A DNA stretch of 64,000 nucleotides from Marinomonas gallaica. GTDB taxonomy: Bacteria > Pseudomonadota > Gammaproteobacteria > Pseudomonadales > Marinomonadaceae. Location: contig NZ_LTAX01000007.1 of the NCBI RefSeq assembly GCF_001639745.1, forward strand, positions 113,276-177,275, read 5' to 3'. The number at the start of each line of letters is the position of its first letter. The first letter of the stretch is position 1. Positions 27,695 through 37,762 of this stretch are shown piece after piece. A program made the position numbers and the translations under genes. The notes under the pieces are model-generated. The model was not told the DNA's origin. It was given only the letters and a program-made list of their open reading frames with translations, and searched no databases.

Positions 27695-28351
27695 TTAGGG
27701 GTGCTGTAATAAGGCGAGTGTGGAGGCGTTGCGGTATTGATCTTCGCGAAGCAGTTGTGCCATCTGTTCAAATGTTTCGCTGGTTGATTGTACTAATAGA
27801 TCGTTTGTAACCCATTGAGGCAGGTTACCCGCGGGGTTACCCGAGCCTTGGTAGGTAACTCTGACAAAGCCACCCTCTAGCTGACGCACGTCCCAAGCAC
27901 CTTCTACATTCTGTATCCGAATATAACCAACGCTCTTAGGTATATCTTGGCCAAGATCCGAGACGCTTACTGTGTAACCTTGTTGGTCATCATCAAGATG
28001 AATGTGAGTTTTAGTAACCATATCGCGATCTTTGACAGGCCAAGGCGCATCATAGTAGCTATGTACGATGGCATCGAGCCCTGATGAGCTTGTCTGTACC
28101 ATGATCTTCTTGCAATTAGCCACCCAATCTGGCGCGCGTTCGGCATCTTGCATTAGAGCTAAGAATGCACCAAGTGATGTCTGAACATCTGCGCGAGCTA
28201 ATATTTCGTATCGTTTGTCTTGAGATTCTTTGGAGTACACTTCAAAGGACGGGCCTTCAGTCTCTAGCGTCCAGTCATTGAGGGAATGCGCGAAGGAGCT
28301 TGTCGCCGTAAAAATAAAGGCCGTGGTGGTCAAGTGTGTTAATAGTTTCAT
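27695..28351 (-). CDS. Secreted START-domain (lipid-binding) protein
   Basis: I chose the ATG at 28351 (218 aa), which gives a clean signal peptide (MKLLTHLTTTAFIFTATSSFA); an ATG 12 bp upstream is also possible. The mature part has the START/SRPBCC fold pattern of proteobacterial START proteins: FEVYSKES, DWVANCKKI, YDAPWPVKDRDMV and VTYQGSGNPAGNLPQWVTN. Such domains bind lipids or other hydrophobic ligands, here probably in the periplasm. The ligand is unknown. The gene is bracketed by two REP-like repeats in the same orientation. Confidence 0.85.
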   Translation of the reverse strand: MKLLTHLTTTAFIFTATSSFAHSLNDWTLETEGPSFEVYSKESQDKRYEILARADVQTSLGAFLALMQDAERAPDWVANCKKIMVQTSSSGLDAIVHSYYDAPWPVKDRDMVTKTHIHLDDDQQGYTVSVSDLGQDIPKSVGYIRIQNVEGAWDVRQLEGGFVRVTYQGSGNPAGNLPQWVTNDLLVQSTSETFEQMAQLLREDQYRNASTLALLQHP

Positions 28352-28553
28352 CAGTATCGTCATCCGTGGTGTTGTGCATTCCTTATTGCGATGCAGAATC
28401 TAAACTAAATAATAGTGATTACCAATAGTTTGGTGCGAATCTTACAAATAGTTTGCAGAGTTCTAAGAACGGTTTATTCCGTTTAGAGGTTTAGGGTCGA
28501 CATCAATCCGCTTGCTGCGAACGAACTCTGACGCTGGTACGAGATGCTATGTG

Positions 28554-28582
28554 TCATACGAGCCGTCTCCTGACAGCGATTT
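28554..28582. repeat. REP-like palindromic repeat, copy 2
   Basis: It matches 24 of 29 bases of copy 1, and all five differences are transitions. The hairpin becomes GCCGTC-tcct-GACAGC. One A-T pair of copy 1 is a G-C pair here (compensatory) and one pair is lost. Confidence 0.6.
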
Positions 28583-28598
28583 TGTGTGTGAAAATCTG

Positions 28599-28637
28599 GA
28601 CTGAGTGTGTAAACAATGCATCATTGTTCAGTCTTTT
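28599..28637 (+). promoter_or_regulatory. Dyad upstream of the DUF748 gene
   Basis: AACAATG and CATTGTT (28612-28628) pair around CAT. Outer arms GACTG and CAGTC extend the stem across a bulge, and TTTT follows. It could be an operator or a weak terminator-like hairpin in the leader of the DUF748 gene. Confidence 0.35.
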
Positions 28638-28706
28638 GTGTCCAAAGGTTTGCTGATCATGCTCAAAGCTGCCTAAAGTATGTTGTCTTAGATAGGAAGT
28701 CTGCTT

Positions 28707-29801
28707 ATGACTAATAAAGCTAAATACACATGGATTGCGGTGTTAGTAACGCTGGCAACCTTAATCATCGTTGTTCACCTTACGTTGCCTTATTGGGTGA
28801 CAAGCTTTTTAAATAATCGTCTTGAACGTATCGGAGACTACAGTGGTCGTATTGATCATGTAAGTTTGTCTCTATTTCGCGGCGCTTATCAAATACACGA
28901 TCTTGATGTGGTTAAGGTAGACGGCACAAAACAAGTGCCTTTCTTTCGAACAAAAGAGATAGACATAGGCTTAAGTTGGTCTGCTTTATTTAAAGGCGCA
29001 ATTGTTGCCGATTTAGTGTTTCATGAACCAGAATTGAACTTTGTGGACAGTAAAAGCGATCAAAATGACCAGTCTGGTGTAGGAAATGATTGGCGCAAAA
29101 CGGTAGCTGAACTTTCACCTATAACAATTAACCGTGTTGAAATAGAGAAGGGCACTGTTGCATTCCGAAATTTTGAATCAACCCCCCCTGTGAATGTTCA
29201 ACTAAATAATATAGATGCTACTGTTACCAATCTTACTAATGTGGGTAATGGCTCGGGTCGTGTTGCTAGTTTAGATGTCAAAGCCAATGCATTAAATGAT
29301 GCACTTATGACAATAAATGCCGAATTTGATCCTCTTGCAAAAGCCAACTTCGTAGCGGCGCTGCATTGTGAAGAAATCAGTCTGCCTATGTTGAACGATC
29401 TTGCTAAAGCGTACGCCGGCGTTGATTTCAACGGTGGAACAGGCGAGGTAGTGTCTGAGCTTGAGGCCAAAGATGGTCAGTTGACTGGCTATGTTAAGCC
29501 GTTGTTTAAAAATGTTGATATATTTGACTGGGAACAAGATGTCGTCGAACAGAGTGAAAACCCTTTCCGCATAGCTTGGGAGGGTATTACAGGTGGTTTA
29601 GCTGAGCTTTTTACGAACTCAGATTCTGACCGATTGGCGACTCAGTTAAACTTTTCGGGCAGTTTAAACGAGCCAGATATCAGTACTTGGCAAGCGATTG
29701 TAAATACGGTGAGCAATGCCTTTTTCGATGCTTACAATAATGGATTTGAGGGTTTGTTCAAAAAAGTAACGAATGAATCGCCTACAAGCGTTGATACATA
29801 A
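28707..29801 (+). CDS. DUF748 (AsmA-like) envelope protein
   Basis: The 364-aa protein has one N-terminal membrane helix (about residues 8-30), and the rest is predicted periplasmic and beta-rich. Segments typical of DUF748/AsmA-like proteins include LPYWVTSFLNNRLERIGDYSG, RIDHVSLSLFRGAYQIHDLDV and SPITINRVEIEKGTVAFRNF. This superfamily includes bridge-like proteins involved in envelope lipid homeostasis; the role of this one is unknown. A strong terminator follows, so it is a single-gene unit. Confidence 0.85.
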   Translation: MTNKAKYTWIAVLVTLATLIIVVHLTLPYWVTSFLNNRLERIGDYSGRIDHVSLSLFRGAYQIHDLDVVKVDGTKQVPFFRTKEIDIGLSWSALFKGAIVADLVFHEPELNFVDSKSDQNDQSGVGNDWRKTVAELSPITINRVEIEKGTVAFRNFESTPPVNVQLNNIDATVTNLTNVGNGSGRVASLDVKANALNDALMTINAEFDPLAKANFVAALHCEEISLPMLNDLAKAYAGVDFNGGTGEVVSELEAKDGQLTGYVKPLFKNVDIFDWEQDVVEQSENPFRIAWEGITGGLAELFTNSDSDRLATQLNFSGSLNEPDISTWQAIVNTVSNAFFDAYNNGFEGLFKKVTNESPTSVDT

Positions 29802-29815
29802 TTCTAAAATGGCAC

Positions 29816-29845
29816 AAAAAAGCCGAGCTAACTGCTCGGCTTTTT
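29816..29845. terminator. Bidirectional terminator between the DUF748 and DUF934 genes
   Basis: AAAAAGCCGAGC pairs with GCTCGGCTTTTT around a 5-nt loop. It serves the plus-strand DUF748 gene and the minus-strand reductase operon. Confidence 0.93.
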
Positions 29846-29864
29846 AATTTCTGAATAACTCGGT

Positions 29865-30344
29865 TTAACCGCGGCGTAAGAAAATAGGACGAGGATCAGC
29901 GACATCGCCTTGGTAAGCCACATTGAACGGTTTGTTCAGTGTTAGGGCGATATCGAGGTTAACGTCTTCGGCAAACTCGAAGCTGTTAAAGCCACAACGA
30001 ATTAGATAACCTTGTTGGTCGGCCATAAAGCTACCCAGAGCGCGAATTTCACCTGTGTAGTTCAAACGTTCGCGTAGCAGGCGGGCGTAACTAAAGCCAC
30101 GTCCATCCATGAAGCTTGGGAAGTTAATGCCGATCACTTCGAACTGGCTAAGGTCAACACCGGCAAGAGGTTCTACACCTTCACCTGCATCAATCCAGAT
30201 ACCGGCAACATTTCCAATGCTGTCTTGGTTATCTAACCATTTTTGCATTGGAACAATGGTGGTGTCGGATGCTGACGCATCAACGTCTTGTTGCCATACA
30301 TAAGTATTATCGACGATCTCGCCGTTCTTAATTAGCTTTGGCAT
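29865..30344 (-). CDS. DUF934 protein linked to sulfite/nitrite reductase
   Basis: The ATG at 30344 (159 aa) lies 17 bp inside the end of the upstream reductase gene; the longer frame adds 29 unrelated residues. The family block RGFSYARLLRERLNYTGEIRALG followed by RCGFNSFEF identifies DUF934. This family is almost always encoded directly after the haem reductase in proteobacteria and is thought to assist sulfite reduction, perhaps in electron delivery, but its activity is not established. Confidence 0.88.
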   Translation of the reverse strand: MPKLIKNGEIVDNTYVWQQDVDASASDTTIVPMQKWLDNQDSIGNVAGIWIDAGEGVEPLAGVDLSQFEVIGINFPSFMDGRGFSYARLLRERLNYTGEIRALGSFMADQQGYLIRCGFNSFEFAEDVNLDIALTLNKPFNVAYQGDVADPRPIFLRRG

Positions 30345-31989
30345 AAGCGGCCTCTTTGAATGGTTTGATACCGATACGGCGGAAGGTATCGATGAAGCGC
30401 TCTTCTTCGGTTCGGTTATCAACGTAAACATTAATAACTTTCTGAATTACGCCGCCAACTTCTTCTTGGGCAAAGGATGGGCCAAGAATCTTACCGATGG
30501 ACGCATCATGACCTGAAGCACCACCAAGAGATACTTGGTAGAATTCTGCGCCTTTCTTATCAACGCCTAGAATACCGATATTGCCGACGTGGTGGTGACC
30601 ACAAGCATTCATACAACCAGAGATGTTTAAGTCTACTTCGCCGATGTCGTATAAGTAGTCAAGGTTATCAAACGTTTCTTGGATTTGCTCAGCGATCGGA
30701 ATGGATTTCGCGTTAGCAAGACCGCAGTAATCACCACCAGGACAACAGATCATGTCTGTTAGTAATCCTAGAGTAGGCGTGGCAAAACCATTTTCTTTGG
30801 CTGCTTCCCAAAGTTCCACCAACTGATCTTGGCGAACATCAGCTAATACAAGGTTTTGCTCGTGACTGACACGTAGCTCACCAAAGCTGTACTGGTCTGC
30901 AAGATTCGCGGCTTTTTCCATTTGATCAGCTGTCGCATCACCGGGTGCTTGACCGGGCTTTTTAAGCGATAGCGTAACAATACGGTATCCCGCTTTTTTG
31001 TGGTCAAAGGTATTACGCTCATACCAACGAGCAAAAGCGCTGCTGTCTGCTAATTTTTCAGTCAGTATAGAAGGCTGCTCTTCTAGTGTTTCGTAAGCTG
31101 GCTCAGTAAAAAAGCTCGCTAAGCGGTCAAACTCGCTCATAGGCACTGTGCTTTCTGTACCGCGCAAGTGCTCCCATTCCGCATCAACACGCTTACGGAA
31201 CTCGTCAATACCCAGTGCTTTTACAAGGATCTTAATACGCGCTTTGTATTTGTTGTCACGACGACCTTGTTGGTTGTAAACACGAATGATCGCATCTAGG
31301 TAAGTCAACAAATCTGTGCGAGGAATAAAGTCACTAATGGTTTCCGCAATCATTGGTGTACGGCCTAAACCACCACCAACAAGGACTTTGAAACCTACTT
31401 CACCGGCATCGTTTTTCTTCAATTGAAGGCCGATATCATGTACTTGTACTGCCGCACGGTCCGCTGACTCAGTCGCACACACAGCAATCTTGAATTTACG
31501 TGGTAAGAATGCAAATTCAGGATGGAACGTAGACCATTGACGGATCAGTTCACAGTAGGGTCGAGGATCAGCTACTTCATCAGCAATAACGCCTGAGTAC
31601 TGGTCTGTTGTCGTATTACGAATACAGTTGCCGCTCGTTTGCACGGCATGCATTTCAACTGTTGCAAGCTCTTCCAGAATGTCTGGCACATCCTCAAGCT
31701 TGGGCCAGTTTAATTGCAGATTTTGGCGCGTACTAAAGTGGCCGTAACCACGATCGTAGCGACGAGTGATGTCCGCAAGAAGTCGTAGCTGCTTGCTAGA
31801 GACCATGCCATAAGGAATGGCGATACGTAACATCGGCGCGTAGCGTTGGATGTATAAGCCATTTTGTAAGCGTAGAGGAAGAAATTCTTCTTCTTTAAGC
31901 TCATTATTCAGATAGCGGCGAGTTTGGTCGCGAAACTGCGCAACACGCTCTTCCACTAGCTGCTGGTCAATTGCGTCGTATTGATACAT
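30328..31989 (-). CDS. cysI: Sulfite/nitrite reductase, sirohaem-[4Fe-4S] hemoprotein
   Basis: The start is placed at the ATG at 31989 (553 aa, MYQYDAIDQQLVEERV), matching the Pseudomonas homologue; the longer frame adds 17 residues. Two ferredoxin-like half-domains and two sirohaem domains are visible. Cluster-binding cysteines lie in CPGGDYCGLA and GCMNACGHHHVG. It reduces sulfite to sulfide for cysteine synthesis; nitrite as substrate cannot be excluded. No cysJ-type flavoprotein is adjacent, so ferredoxin or another donor is likely. It overlaps the DUF934 gene. Confidence 0.9.
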   Translation of the reverse strand: MYQYDAIDQQLVEERVAQFRDQTRRYLNNELKEEEFLPLRLQNGLYIQRYAPMLRIAIPYGMVSSKQLRLLADITRRYDRGYGHFSTRQNLQLNWPKLEDVPDILEELATVEMHAVQTSGNCIRNTTTDQYSGVIADEVADPRPYCELIRQWSTFHPEFAFLPRKFKIAVCATESADRAAVQVHDIGLQLKKNDAGEVGFKVLVGGGLGRTPMIAETISDFIPRTDLLTYLDAIIRVYNQQGRRDNKYKARIKILVKALGIDEFRKRVDAEWEHLRGTESTVPMSEFDRLASFFTEPAYETLEEQPSILTEKLADSSAFARWYERNTFDHKKAGYRIVTLSLKKPGQAPGDATADQMEKAANLADQYSFGELRVSHEQNLVLADVRQDQLVELWEAAKENGFATPTLGLLTDMICCPGGDYCGLANAKSIPIAEQIQETFDNLDYLYDIGEVDLNISGCMNACGHHHVGNIGILGVDKKGAEFYQVSLGGASGHDASIGKILGPSFAQEEVGGVIQKVINVYVDNRTEEERFIDTFRRIGIKPFKEAAYAKAN

Positions 31990-32221
31990 AAAAGACTGAA
32001 CCGTTGTTGTATAAATTCTTAGGTATGCTAAATCTACCAAAATTCCGTTATTCCTAAAATGAATATTTCTCTATATCTTTAAAAATAAATGGACTAACAG
32101 CTGGATGCAGCTTATTCAATTAGGAAAAAATACCTTAGTTGTTTACTAGGTCTTCTGTTTTACCTTGAGAGTGCGGTAACATAGCCCCATAGACACATCA
32201 CACGTTTCAATAAGGGTGAGC

Positions 32222-32803
32222 ATGAACATTACAATTACTGACAGCGCACAAGAGTACTTATCAGGCCTACTTGATAAGCAAGGTATAGATGGCATGGCTG
32301 TGCGCATGTTTATTCAACAACCAGGAACACCGTATGCTGAGACTTGTCTTGCATACTGCCGACCAGATGAAGTAGTAGAAACGGATGAACTTGTAGATCT
32401 ACCAAAACTTCGTGTTTACTTGGAGGTGAACTCTGTTCCTTTCCTAGACGAGGCCTTTGTAGATTACGCTACAGAAAAAATGGGCGGTCAGCTTACGATC
32501 AAAGCACCGAATGCTAAAATGCCTAAAGTAAGCCCAGACAGCCCGATTGAAGATCAAATCAATTACGTTCTTTATTCTGATATCAACCCAGGTCTTGCTG
32601 CACATGGCGGCGAAGTTAAGTTGGTAGAAGTGATTGACGGAGAAGTGGCAGTACTTCAATTTGGCGGTGGTTGCCAAGGTTGTAGTGCGGTAGACCTAAC
32701 GCTGAAAGAAGGTGTTGAGAAAACGCTGATCGAAAAAGTGCCGGGTCTTAAAGCTGTGAAAGACGAAACCGATCATACGGTGACAGATAACGCATTCATG
32801 TAA
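32222..32803 (+). CDS. nfuA: Fe-S biogenesis protein NfuA
   Basis: The ATG at 32222 (193 aa) follows AAGGGTGA; a GTG two codons upstream is the alternative. An N-terminal degenerate A-type domain is followed by a C-terminal Nfu domain with the cluster-binding pair C151 and C154 in GGGCQGCS. NfuA carries a [4Fe-4S] cluster to target enzymes, especially under oxidative stress or iron limitation. It is divergent from the Fe-S reductase gene. Confidence 0.95.
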   Translation: MNITITDSAQEYLSGLLDKQGIDGMAVRMFIQQPGTPYAETCLAYCRPDEVVETDELVDLPKLRVYLEVNSVPFLDEAFVDYATEKMGGQLTIKAPNAKMPKVSPDSPIEDQINYVLYSDINPGLAAHGGEVKLVEVIDGEVAVLQFGGGCQGCSAVDLTLKEGVEKTLIEKVPGLKAVKDETDHTVTDNAFM

Positions 32804-32830
32804 TGTAAGTTATTCGCTTTTAAGATACAA

Positions 32831-32861
32831 AAAAATGGAGCCTTTAGTTGGCTCCATTTTT
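32831..32861. terminator. Bidirectional terminator between nfuA and aroF
   Basis: AAAAATGGAGCC (32831-32842) pairs with GGCTCCATTTTT (32850-32861) around a 7-nt loop. It separates convergent nfuA and aroF. Confidence 0.93.
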
Positions 32862-32882
32862 ATTTCTGTATTTTGTTTCTTG

Positions 32883-33959
32883 TTACGAACGAGAGCGCTT
32901 AGGCAACACGTCTTTTAAAGTCTCCGCCATTTCTAGCAGAGTTTTCTCTGTGGCTTCCCAGTCGATACACGCATCGGTAATGGATACGCCGTAATTCAAA
33001 TCAGCTAAATTTGCAGGTACTTTTTGATTGCCCCAGCCGATGTTACTTTCAATCATTAGGCCCATGATCGAGTTGTTGCCGTTAACGATTTGACGCGTTG
33101 CATCCAACGCGACTTCTGGTTGGCGTTCAGGTTTCTTAGCTGAGTTTTCGTGCGAGCAATCAATCATGATGTTGTGTTTGAGACTTGCTTTGGTCAATTC
33201 AGCTTCGCTTTGCGCTACGTGTTCAGTGCTGTAGTTCGGTAAGCCATTGCCACCACGCAATACAAGGTGGCCGTATTCGTTGCCTTTTGTGTTTACAATG
33301 GTGACTTGGCCACCTTCATCAATGCCTAAGAAAGAGTGTGGGTGCGATACAGACTGCATGGCATTAACAGCAACGGTCATTGAGCCATCGGTGCCATTTT
33401 TGAAGCCGACCGGACCAGATAGACCGGATGCCATTTCACGGTGTGTTTGTGACTCCGTAGTACGAGCTCCAATTGCAGACCAGCTAATCAAGTCTTGGTA
33501 GTATTGCGGAGAAATAGGGTCCAACGCTTCGGTTGCGAGTGGCAAGCCCATTTCAGAAAGGTCTACCAGCAATTTACGAGCGATGCGCATACCTTTATTG
33601 ATGTCAAATGTACCATCAAGGTTTGGATCGTTAATCAGGCCTTTCCAGCCAACCGTCGTGCGCGGCTTTTCAAAGTAAGTACGCATAACAATGTACAAAG
33701 AATCACTTACTTTTTCCGATAGTGCTTTAAGACGACGGGCGTAATCTAAAGCGGCATCTGGGTCATGGATGGAGCAAGGGCCAATCACAATCGCCAAGCG
33801 GTGGTCTTTACCATCCATAATGTTTTTAATGACATCACGTGAACTGGCAATCTGTTCACGAATGTCATTGTTTAGCGGTAGTTCTTTTTTTAGTTCTTGA
33901 GGGGTAACTAAAGAACTGAATGAGGCAATGTTTAAATCCTCAAGGCGCGAATCACTCAT
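32883..33959 (-). CDS. aroF: 3-deoxy-7-phosphoheptulonate (DAHP) synthase, AroF type
   Basis: This enzyme condenses PEP and erythrose-4-phosphate, the first step of the shikimate pathway. The 358-aa product has the class I motifs GPCSIHDP, YFEKPRTTVGWKGLINDP and GARTTESQTHREMASGLS. The N-terminal VTPQELKKELPL and the block MGLPLATEALDP resemble E. coli AroF, the tyrosine-regulated isoenzyme, more than AroG. The actual feedback inhibitor cannot be proved from sequence. I see no TyrR box upstream. Confidence 0.9.
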   Translation of the reverse strand: MSDSRLEDLNIASFSSLVTPQELKKELPLNNDIREQIASSRDVIKNIMDGKDHRLAIVIGPCSIHDPDAALDYARRLKALSEKVSDSLYIVMRTYFEKPRTTVGWKGLINDPNLDGTFDINKGMRIARKLLVDLSEMGLPLATEALDPISPQYYQDLISWSAIGARTTESQTHREMASGLSGPVGFKNGTDGSMTVAVNAMQSVSHPHSFLGIDEGGQVTIVNTKGNEYGHLVLRGGNGLPNYSTEHVAQSEAELTKASLKHNIMIDCSHENSAKKPERQPEVALDATRQIVNGNNSIMGLMIESNIGWGNQKVPANLADLNYGVSITDACIDWEATEKTLLEMAETLKDVLPKRSRS

Positions 33960-34092
33960 CTCTAAATTCCTAATATAACTTTTTGTGCAATACGATTGCT
34001 TGTTTTTTTATGTGACAAGTACAGTACCTTTTTTCTTTTTAAGAATGAAGCCTGTTTGGTAAGAAAAGTACGATAAATTCGCGTTGAAATGA

Positions 34093-34119
34093 AAAAGGCA
34101 CTCAATTTGAGTGCCTTTT
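34093..34119 (-). terminator. Terminator after the TauE/SafE gene
   Basis: AAAAGGCACTCAA and its exact complement meet at a single central base, giving a hairpin with a small A/T loop and an A/T run on each side. It lies 25 bp after the stop of the minus-strand transporter and separates it from aroF. Confidence 0.85.
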
Positions 34120-34143
34120 AGAAATTACCGTTCTATGGGTAGA

Positions 34144-34905
34144 TTAAAAGAACAGGTATTTCACGCCAAAGCTAGCCAGCGCTGTTGCTAGTATGGGCTG
34201 CAAGACCTTATTGGGAACGAATGAAGCAGCCTTGGTACCAATGTAGATAGCGGGTATAGAGCCGATTAGCAGTCCTGCTAATAGATTATAGTCGACATTG
34301 CCAAGCAATACGTGCCCAAGGCCCGCTACTAAAGTTAACGGTACCGCGTGCGCCAAATCGGTTCCTACCACATTACGAGCTTGCATTGCAGGGAACAGCA
34401 GCATCATCATGGCGGTACCCAAAGCGCCTGCCCCGACAGACGTTAGCGTTACAAACACCCCAAGTACTAAGCCACATACGAAAATAGCAGCCGTACCGTC
34501 TTTCTCGGTCATATTAGGTTTAAAGAGCCCACTTAGGCGTTTTCGGAATATGATAACGGCCGCAGTAATGATTAGCATGACACCTAACGTGCTGGTTAAA
34601 AGGTGTTGATAATGTTCAGGATGCTCGAAGTTTGATAAGGCCCATACGGTTAGGAGTGAAGCAGGTAAACTGCCAGCCGCCATTGCACCCATAATGCGCC
34701 AATTCACATTGCCGCGTTTAGCATGCATGACAACTCCCGTGCATTTAGCGATACCGGCATACAATAAGTCTGTACCTATTGCTATGTGTGGAGGAAAGCC
34801 AAACATGAGTAGAAGAGGGGTCATCAATGATCCGCCACCAACACCTGTAATACCAACTGCTAAGCCAACGCCAACGCCAGCCAATATGTACCAAATGAAA
34901 TCCAT
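34144..34905 (-). CDS. TauE/SafE family membrane transporter
   Basis: The 253-aa protein has about eight hydrophobic helices. It opens with the family motif GVGVGLAVGITGVGGGSLMTPLL, and the repeat-half motif LTSVGAGALGTAMM follows near residue 155. The family exports sulfite, sulfoacetate or related organosulfonates, or imports sulfur compounds. It is divergent from cysB, which suggests a role in sulfur metabolism, but the substrate is inferred only from that. Confidence 0.88.
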   Translation of the reverse strand: MDFIWYILAGVGVGLAVGITGVGGGSLMTPLLLMFGFPPHIAIGTDLLYAGIAKCTGVVMHAKRGNVNWRIMGAMAAGSLPASLLTVWALSNFEHPEHYQHLLTSTLGVMLIITAAVIIFRKRLSGLFKPNMTEKDGTAAIFVCGLVLGVFVTLTSVGAGALGTAMMMLLFPAMQARNVVGTDLAHAVPLTLVAGLGHVLLGNVDYNLLAGLLIGSIPAIYIGTKAASFVPNKVLQPILATALASFGVKYLFF

Positions 34906-35000
34906 CGTTTTCTATCTTTGTCAGATTTAGTGTTGGCAACCATAGAGCTTTTTTACTATTCTATAAAGTAATATTTTTTTATGTTTTTAACTCTTTTTAG

Positions 35001-35993
<993 letters not shown>

Positions 35994-36039
35994 GACGTTG
36001 AGTGAATCAAAACACTTTTAAGAAAGATAGCCTAGTAAG

Positions 36040-36062
36040 AAAGAGAGCCTAGGCTCTCTTTT
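36040..36062. terminator. Terminator between cysB and the ATP-grasp gene
   Basis: An A/T-flanked perfect palindrome centred at 36050/36051 (AGAGAGCC TA GGCTCTCT) lies between the two convergent genes. Confidence 0.85.
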
Positions 36063-36079
36063 CAGTTATGGCGAACTTG

Positions 36080-36886
36080 CTAAACCGCTTGGTCTGTGGT
36101 GATGACTGTCGGTAGGATATTTGAATGCAAATACTCCATAATTCCAGTATCCACGCTTTTTTGTAAGTCTTTTACACCTTGGTTGCCAAACATACGGTTG
36201 TATTCGATCAGATAAGGGGTAGCGCCGACCATGGCAACGTCAAATCCACCATGATCGATTCCCAAAGTACTGGCAACATACTCTACAAGCTCTAGTGCTT
36301 CTTTTGGAATCAGTGCAACTTCGACTTTACCGCCTTGGCTAATATTATTGTAAAACCCTTGCTCGGCCTGTAACCGCCAATATCCAGCAACAACTTTATT
36401 GCCAACCCAGACGATACGTAAATCACGGTCAATGGGAAGATATTCCTGAGCATAAATAACCGAAGATTTTTCGGTGTATTCTCGCCATTGGGTAGAGTTG
36501 TCGATTAAAAACACGCCATTTCCCATGCTGCTTCGGGGGATTTTTGCCACAAATGGTGTTGGCATAATGTCCCATATACGATCGGCTTCGTAGGGGGTGT
36601 TCGAAACAATTTCTGTATATGGGTGATTCATGGGAATGATCGCCATAAATGTCCGTGTCATTTCTATTTTGTCATGACCTATCATGTAAGAAGACAAACT
36701 TGGGAAAATTTGTTTTTTAAGGCCATGAACAAGCGCATTTAATTGCCAATACTCTGGAAAGAGAATCCAGTCTGCTGCACGAATGGCATCAAGATGCGCA
36801 TACATGTTTTCAGGCTTAATGTAGTGGACATTAGGAAGGTGTAATGACCTAAGTGCGTCAAAAGAAATAATTTTCAATTTAGCCAA
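36080..36886 (-). CDS. RimK-like ATP-grasp protein
   Basis: The 268-aa protein has ATP-grasp features: a lysine-bearing strand TPFVAKIPRSSMGNGV, the central YAQEYLPIDRDLRIVWVGNKVVAGYWR, and the metal-binding end GFDVAMVGATPYLIEYNRMFGNQGV. These resemble RimK/glutathione-synthetase ligases, which join an amine to a carboxylate using ATP. The substrates are unknown. It is transcribed divergently from the two-component system, 205 bp away, and could share regulation with it. Confidence 0.82.
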   Translation of the reverse strand: MAKLKIISFDALRSLHLPNVHYIKPENMYAHLDAIRAADWILFPEYWQLNALVHGLKKQIFPSLSSYMIGHDKIEMTRTFMAIIPMNHPYTEIVSNTPYEADRIWDIMPTPFVAKIPRSSMGNGVFLIDNSTQWREYTEKSSVIYAQEYLPIDRDLRIVWVGNKVVAGYWRLQAEQGFYNNISQGGKVEVALIPKEALELVEYVASTLGIDHGGFDVAMVGATPYLIEYNRMFGNQGVKDLQKSVDTGIMEYLHSNILPTVITTDQAV

Positions 36887-37019
36887 CCTGCGAGTTAAGA
36901 GGACGCGATAGTAAGACCAATTAGATAAATCTCAAAGTATTATTTTTGATTGTTTTGTCAGAAACGACTCAGGACATTGAAGTGCCATAATAAAACAGAA
37001 ATGCGCTTACAAAACCGGT

Positions 37020-37036
37020 GTTAAGGCATACTTAAG
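37020..37036 (+). promoter_or_regulatory. PmrA/QseB-like box upstream of the response regulator gene
   Basis: GTTAAG and CTTAAG are direct repeats with a 5-bp spacer, matching the known YTTAAG-N5-YTTAAG site for PmrA/BasR and QseB. Another GTTAAG lies at 37075-37080. The site is 55 bp before the response regulator start and would fit autoregulation. It could also control the divergent ATP-grasp gene. Confidence 0.55.
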
Positions 37037-37091
37037 AATAGTAATGTAGCGTAAGAGTATTAAATATTGAATACGTTAAGGCAGTCGTAGC

Positions 37092-37760
37092 ATGAGAATA
37101 TTAGTGGTTGAAGATGATACGTCATTGGGTGATGGGCTTTGTGTGGCTTTAAAAAGGGAAGGGTTTACAGCGGATTGGCTAACGGATGGCTTGCAAGCCA
37201 TGCAGGCGATTGAGCAAGAAACCTTTGACTTGGTGATTCTTGACCTTGGTTTGCCGAGAATGGATGGTATGTCGATTTTAACCAAAATCCGCGAAAAAGC
37301 CATCGCCGTCCCTGTTTTGGTGTTAACGGCCCGTGATGGCATTGATGATCGAGTGGGTGGTCTCGATGCGGGCGCAGACGATTATGTCGTAAAGCCCTTT
37401 GATCTGGTCGAAATAATGGCGCGCATCCGTGCGATTGTACGGCGTTCAAAAGGCAGGGCTGTTTCCTTAATTACACATAATGACATTGAACTTTCGCCTG
37501 ATAGCATGCAAGTGACGTATCAAGGAAAGGGCGTCACTCTGACGCGCAGAGAATATGTATTACTGTCTGAACTGCTTTCTCGGCCTGGTCATGTCTTTAC
37601 CCGCGATGCGTTAGTGCAGTCCCTCTACGGTTGGGGCGAAGAAGTAGAAAGTAATGCTTTAGAAGTCCATATCCATCATTTACGTAAAAAATTCTATTCT
37701 GAGCTGATACGCACTATTCGTGGTGTCGGGTATGTAATAGAGAAGCCAGTTGGAGAGTAG
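37092..37760 (+). CDS. OmpR-family response regulator (QseB/PmrA-like)
   Basis: The 222-aa protein has a receiver with phospho-acceptor D51 (VILDLGLPRMDG), the switch segment LTARD and conserved lysine VVKPF. A C-terminal winged helix follows (TRREYVLLSELLSRPGHVFTRDAL, SNALEVHIHHLRKKF). Overall it resembles QseB. It starts 55 bp after a PmrA/QseB-type box and is followed after 2 bp by its kinase gene. The ehu transporter genes lie next in the same direction and may be a target; that is inference. Confidence 0.92.
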   Translation: MRILVVEDDTSLGDGLCVALKREGFTADWLTDGLQAMQAIEQETFDLVILDLGLPRMDGMSILTKIREKAIAVPVLVLTARDGIDDRVGGLDAGADDYVVKPFDLVEIMARIRAIVRRSKGRAVSLITHNDIELSPDSMQVTYQGKGVTLTRREYVLLSELLSRPGHVFTRDALVQSLYGWGEEVESNALEVHIHHLRKKFYSELIRTIRGVGYVIEKPVGE

Positions 37761-37762
37761 GT

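Larger units (their letters stand above)
28352..28706. other. Intergenic region upstream of the DUF748 gene
   Basis: No gene is visible in these 355 bp. It holds the second REP-like repeat, a dyad at 28612-28628, and presumably the promoters of the divergent START and DUF748 genes. Confidence 0.5.
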
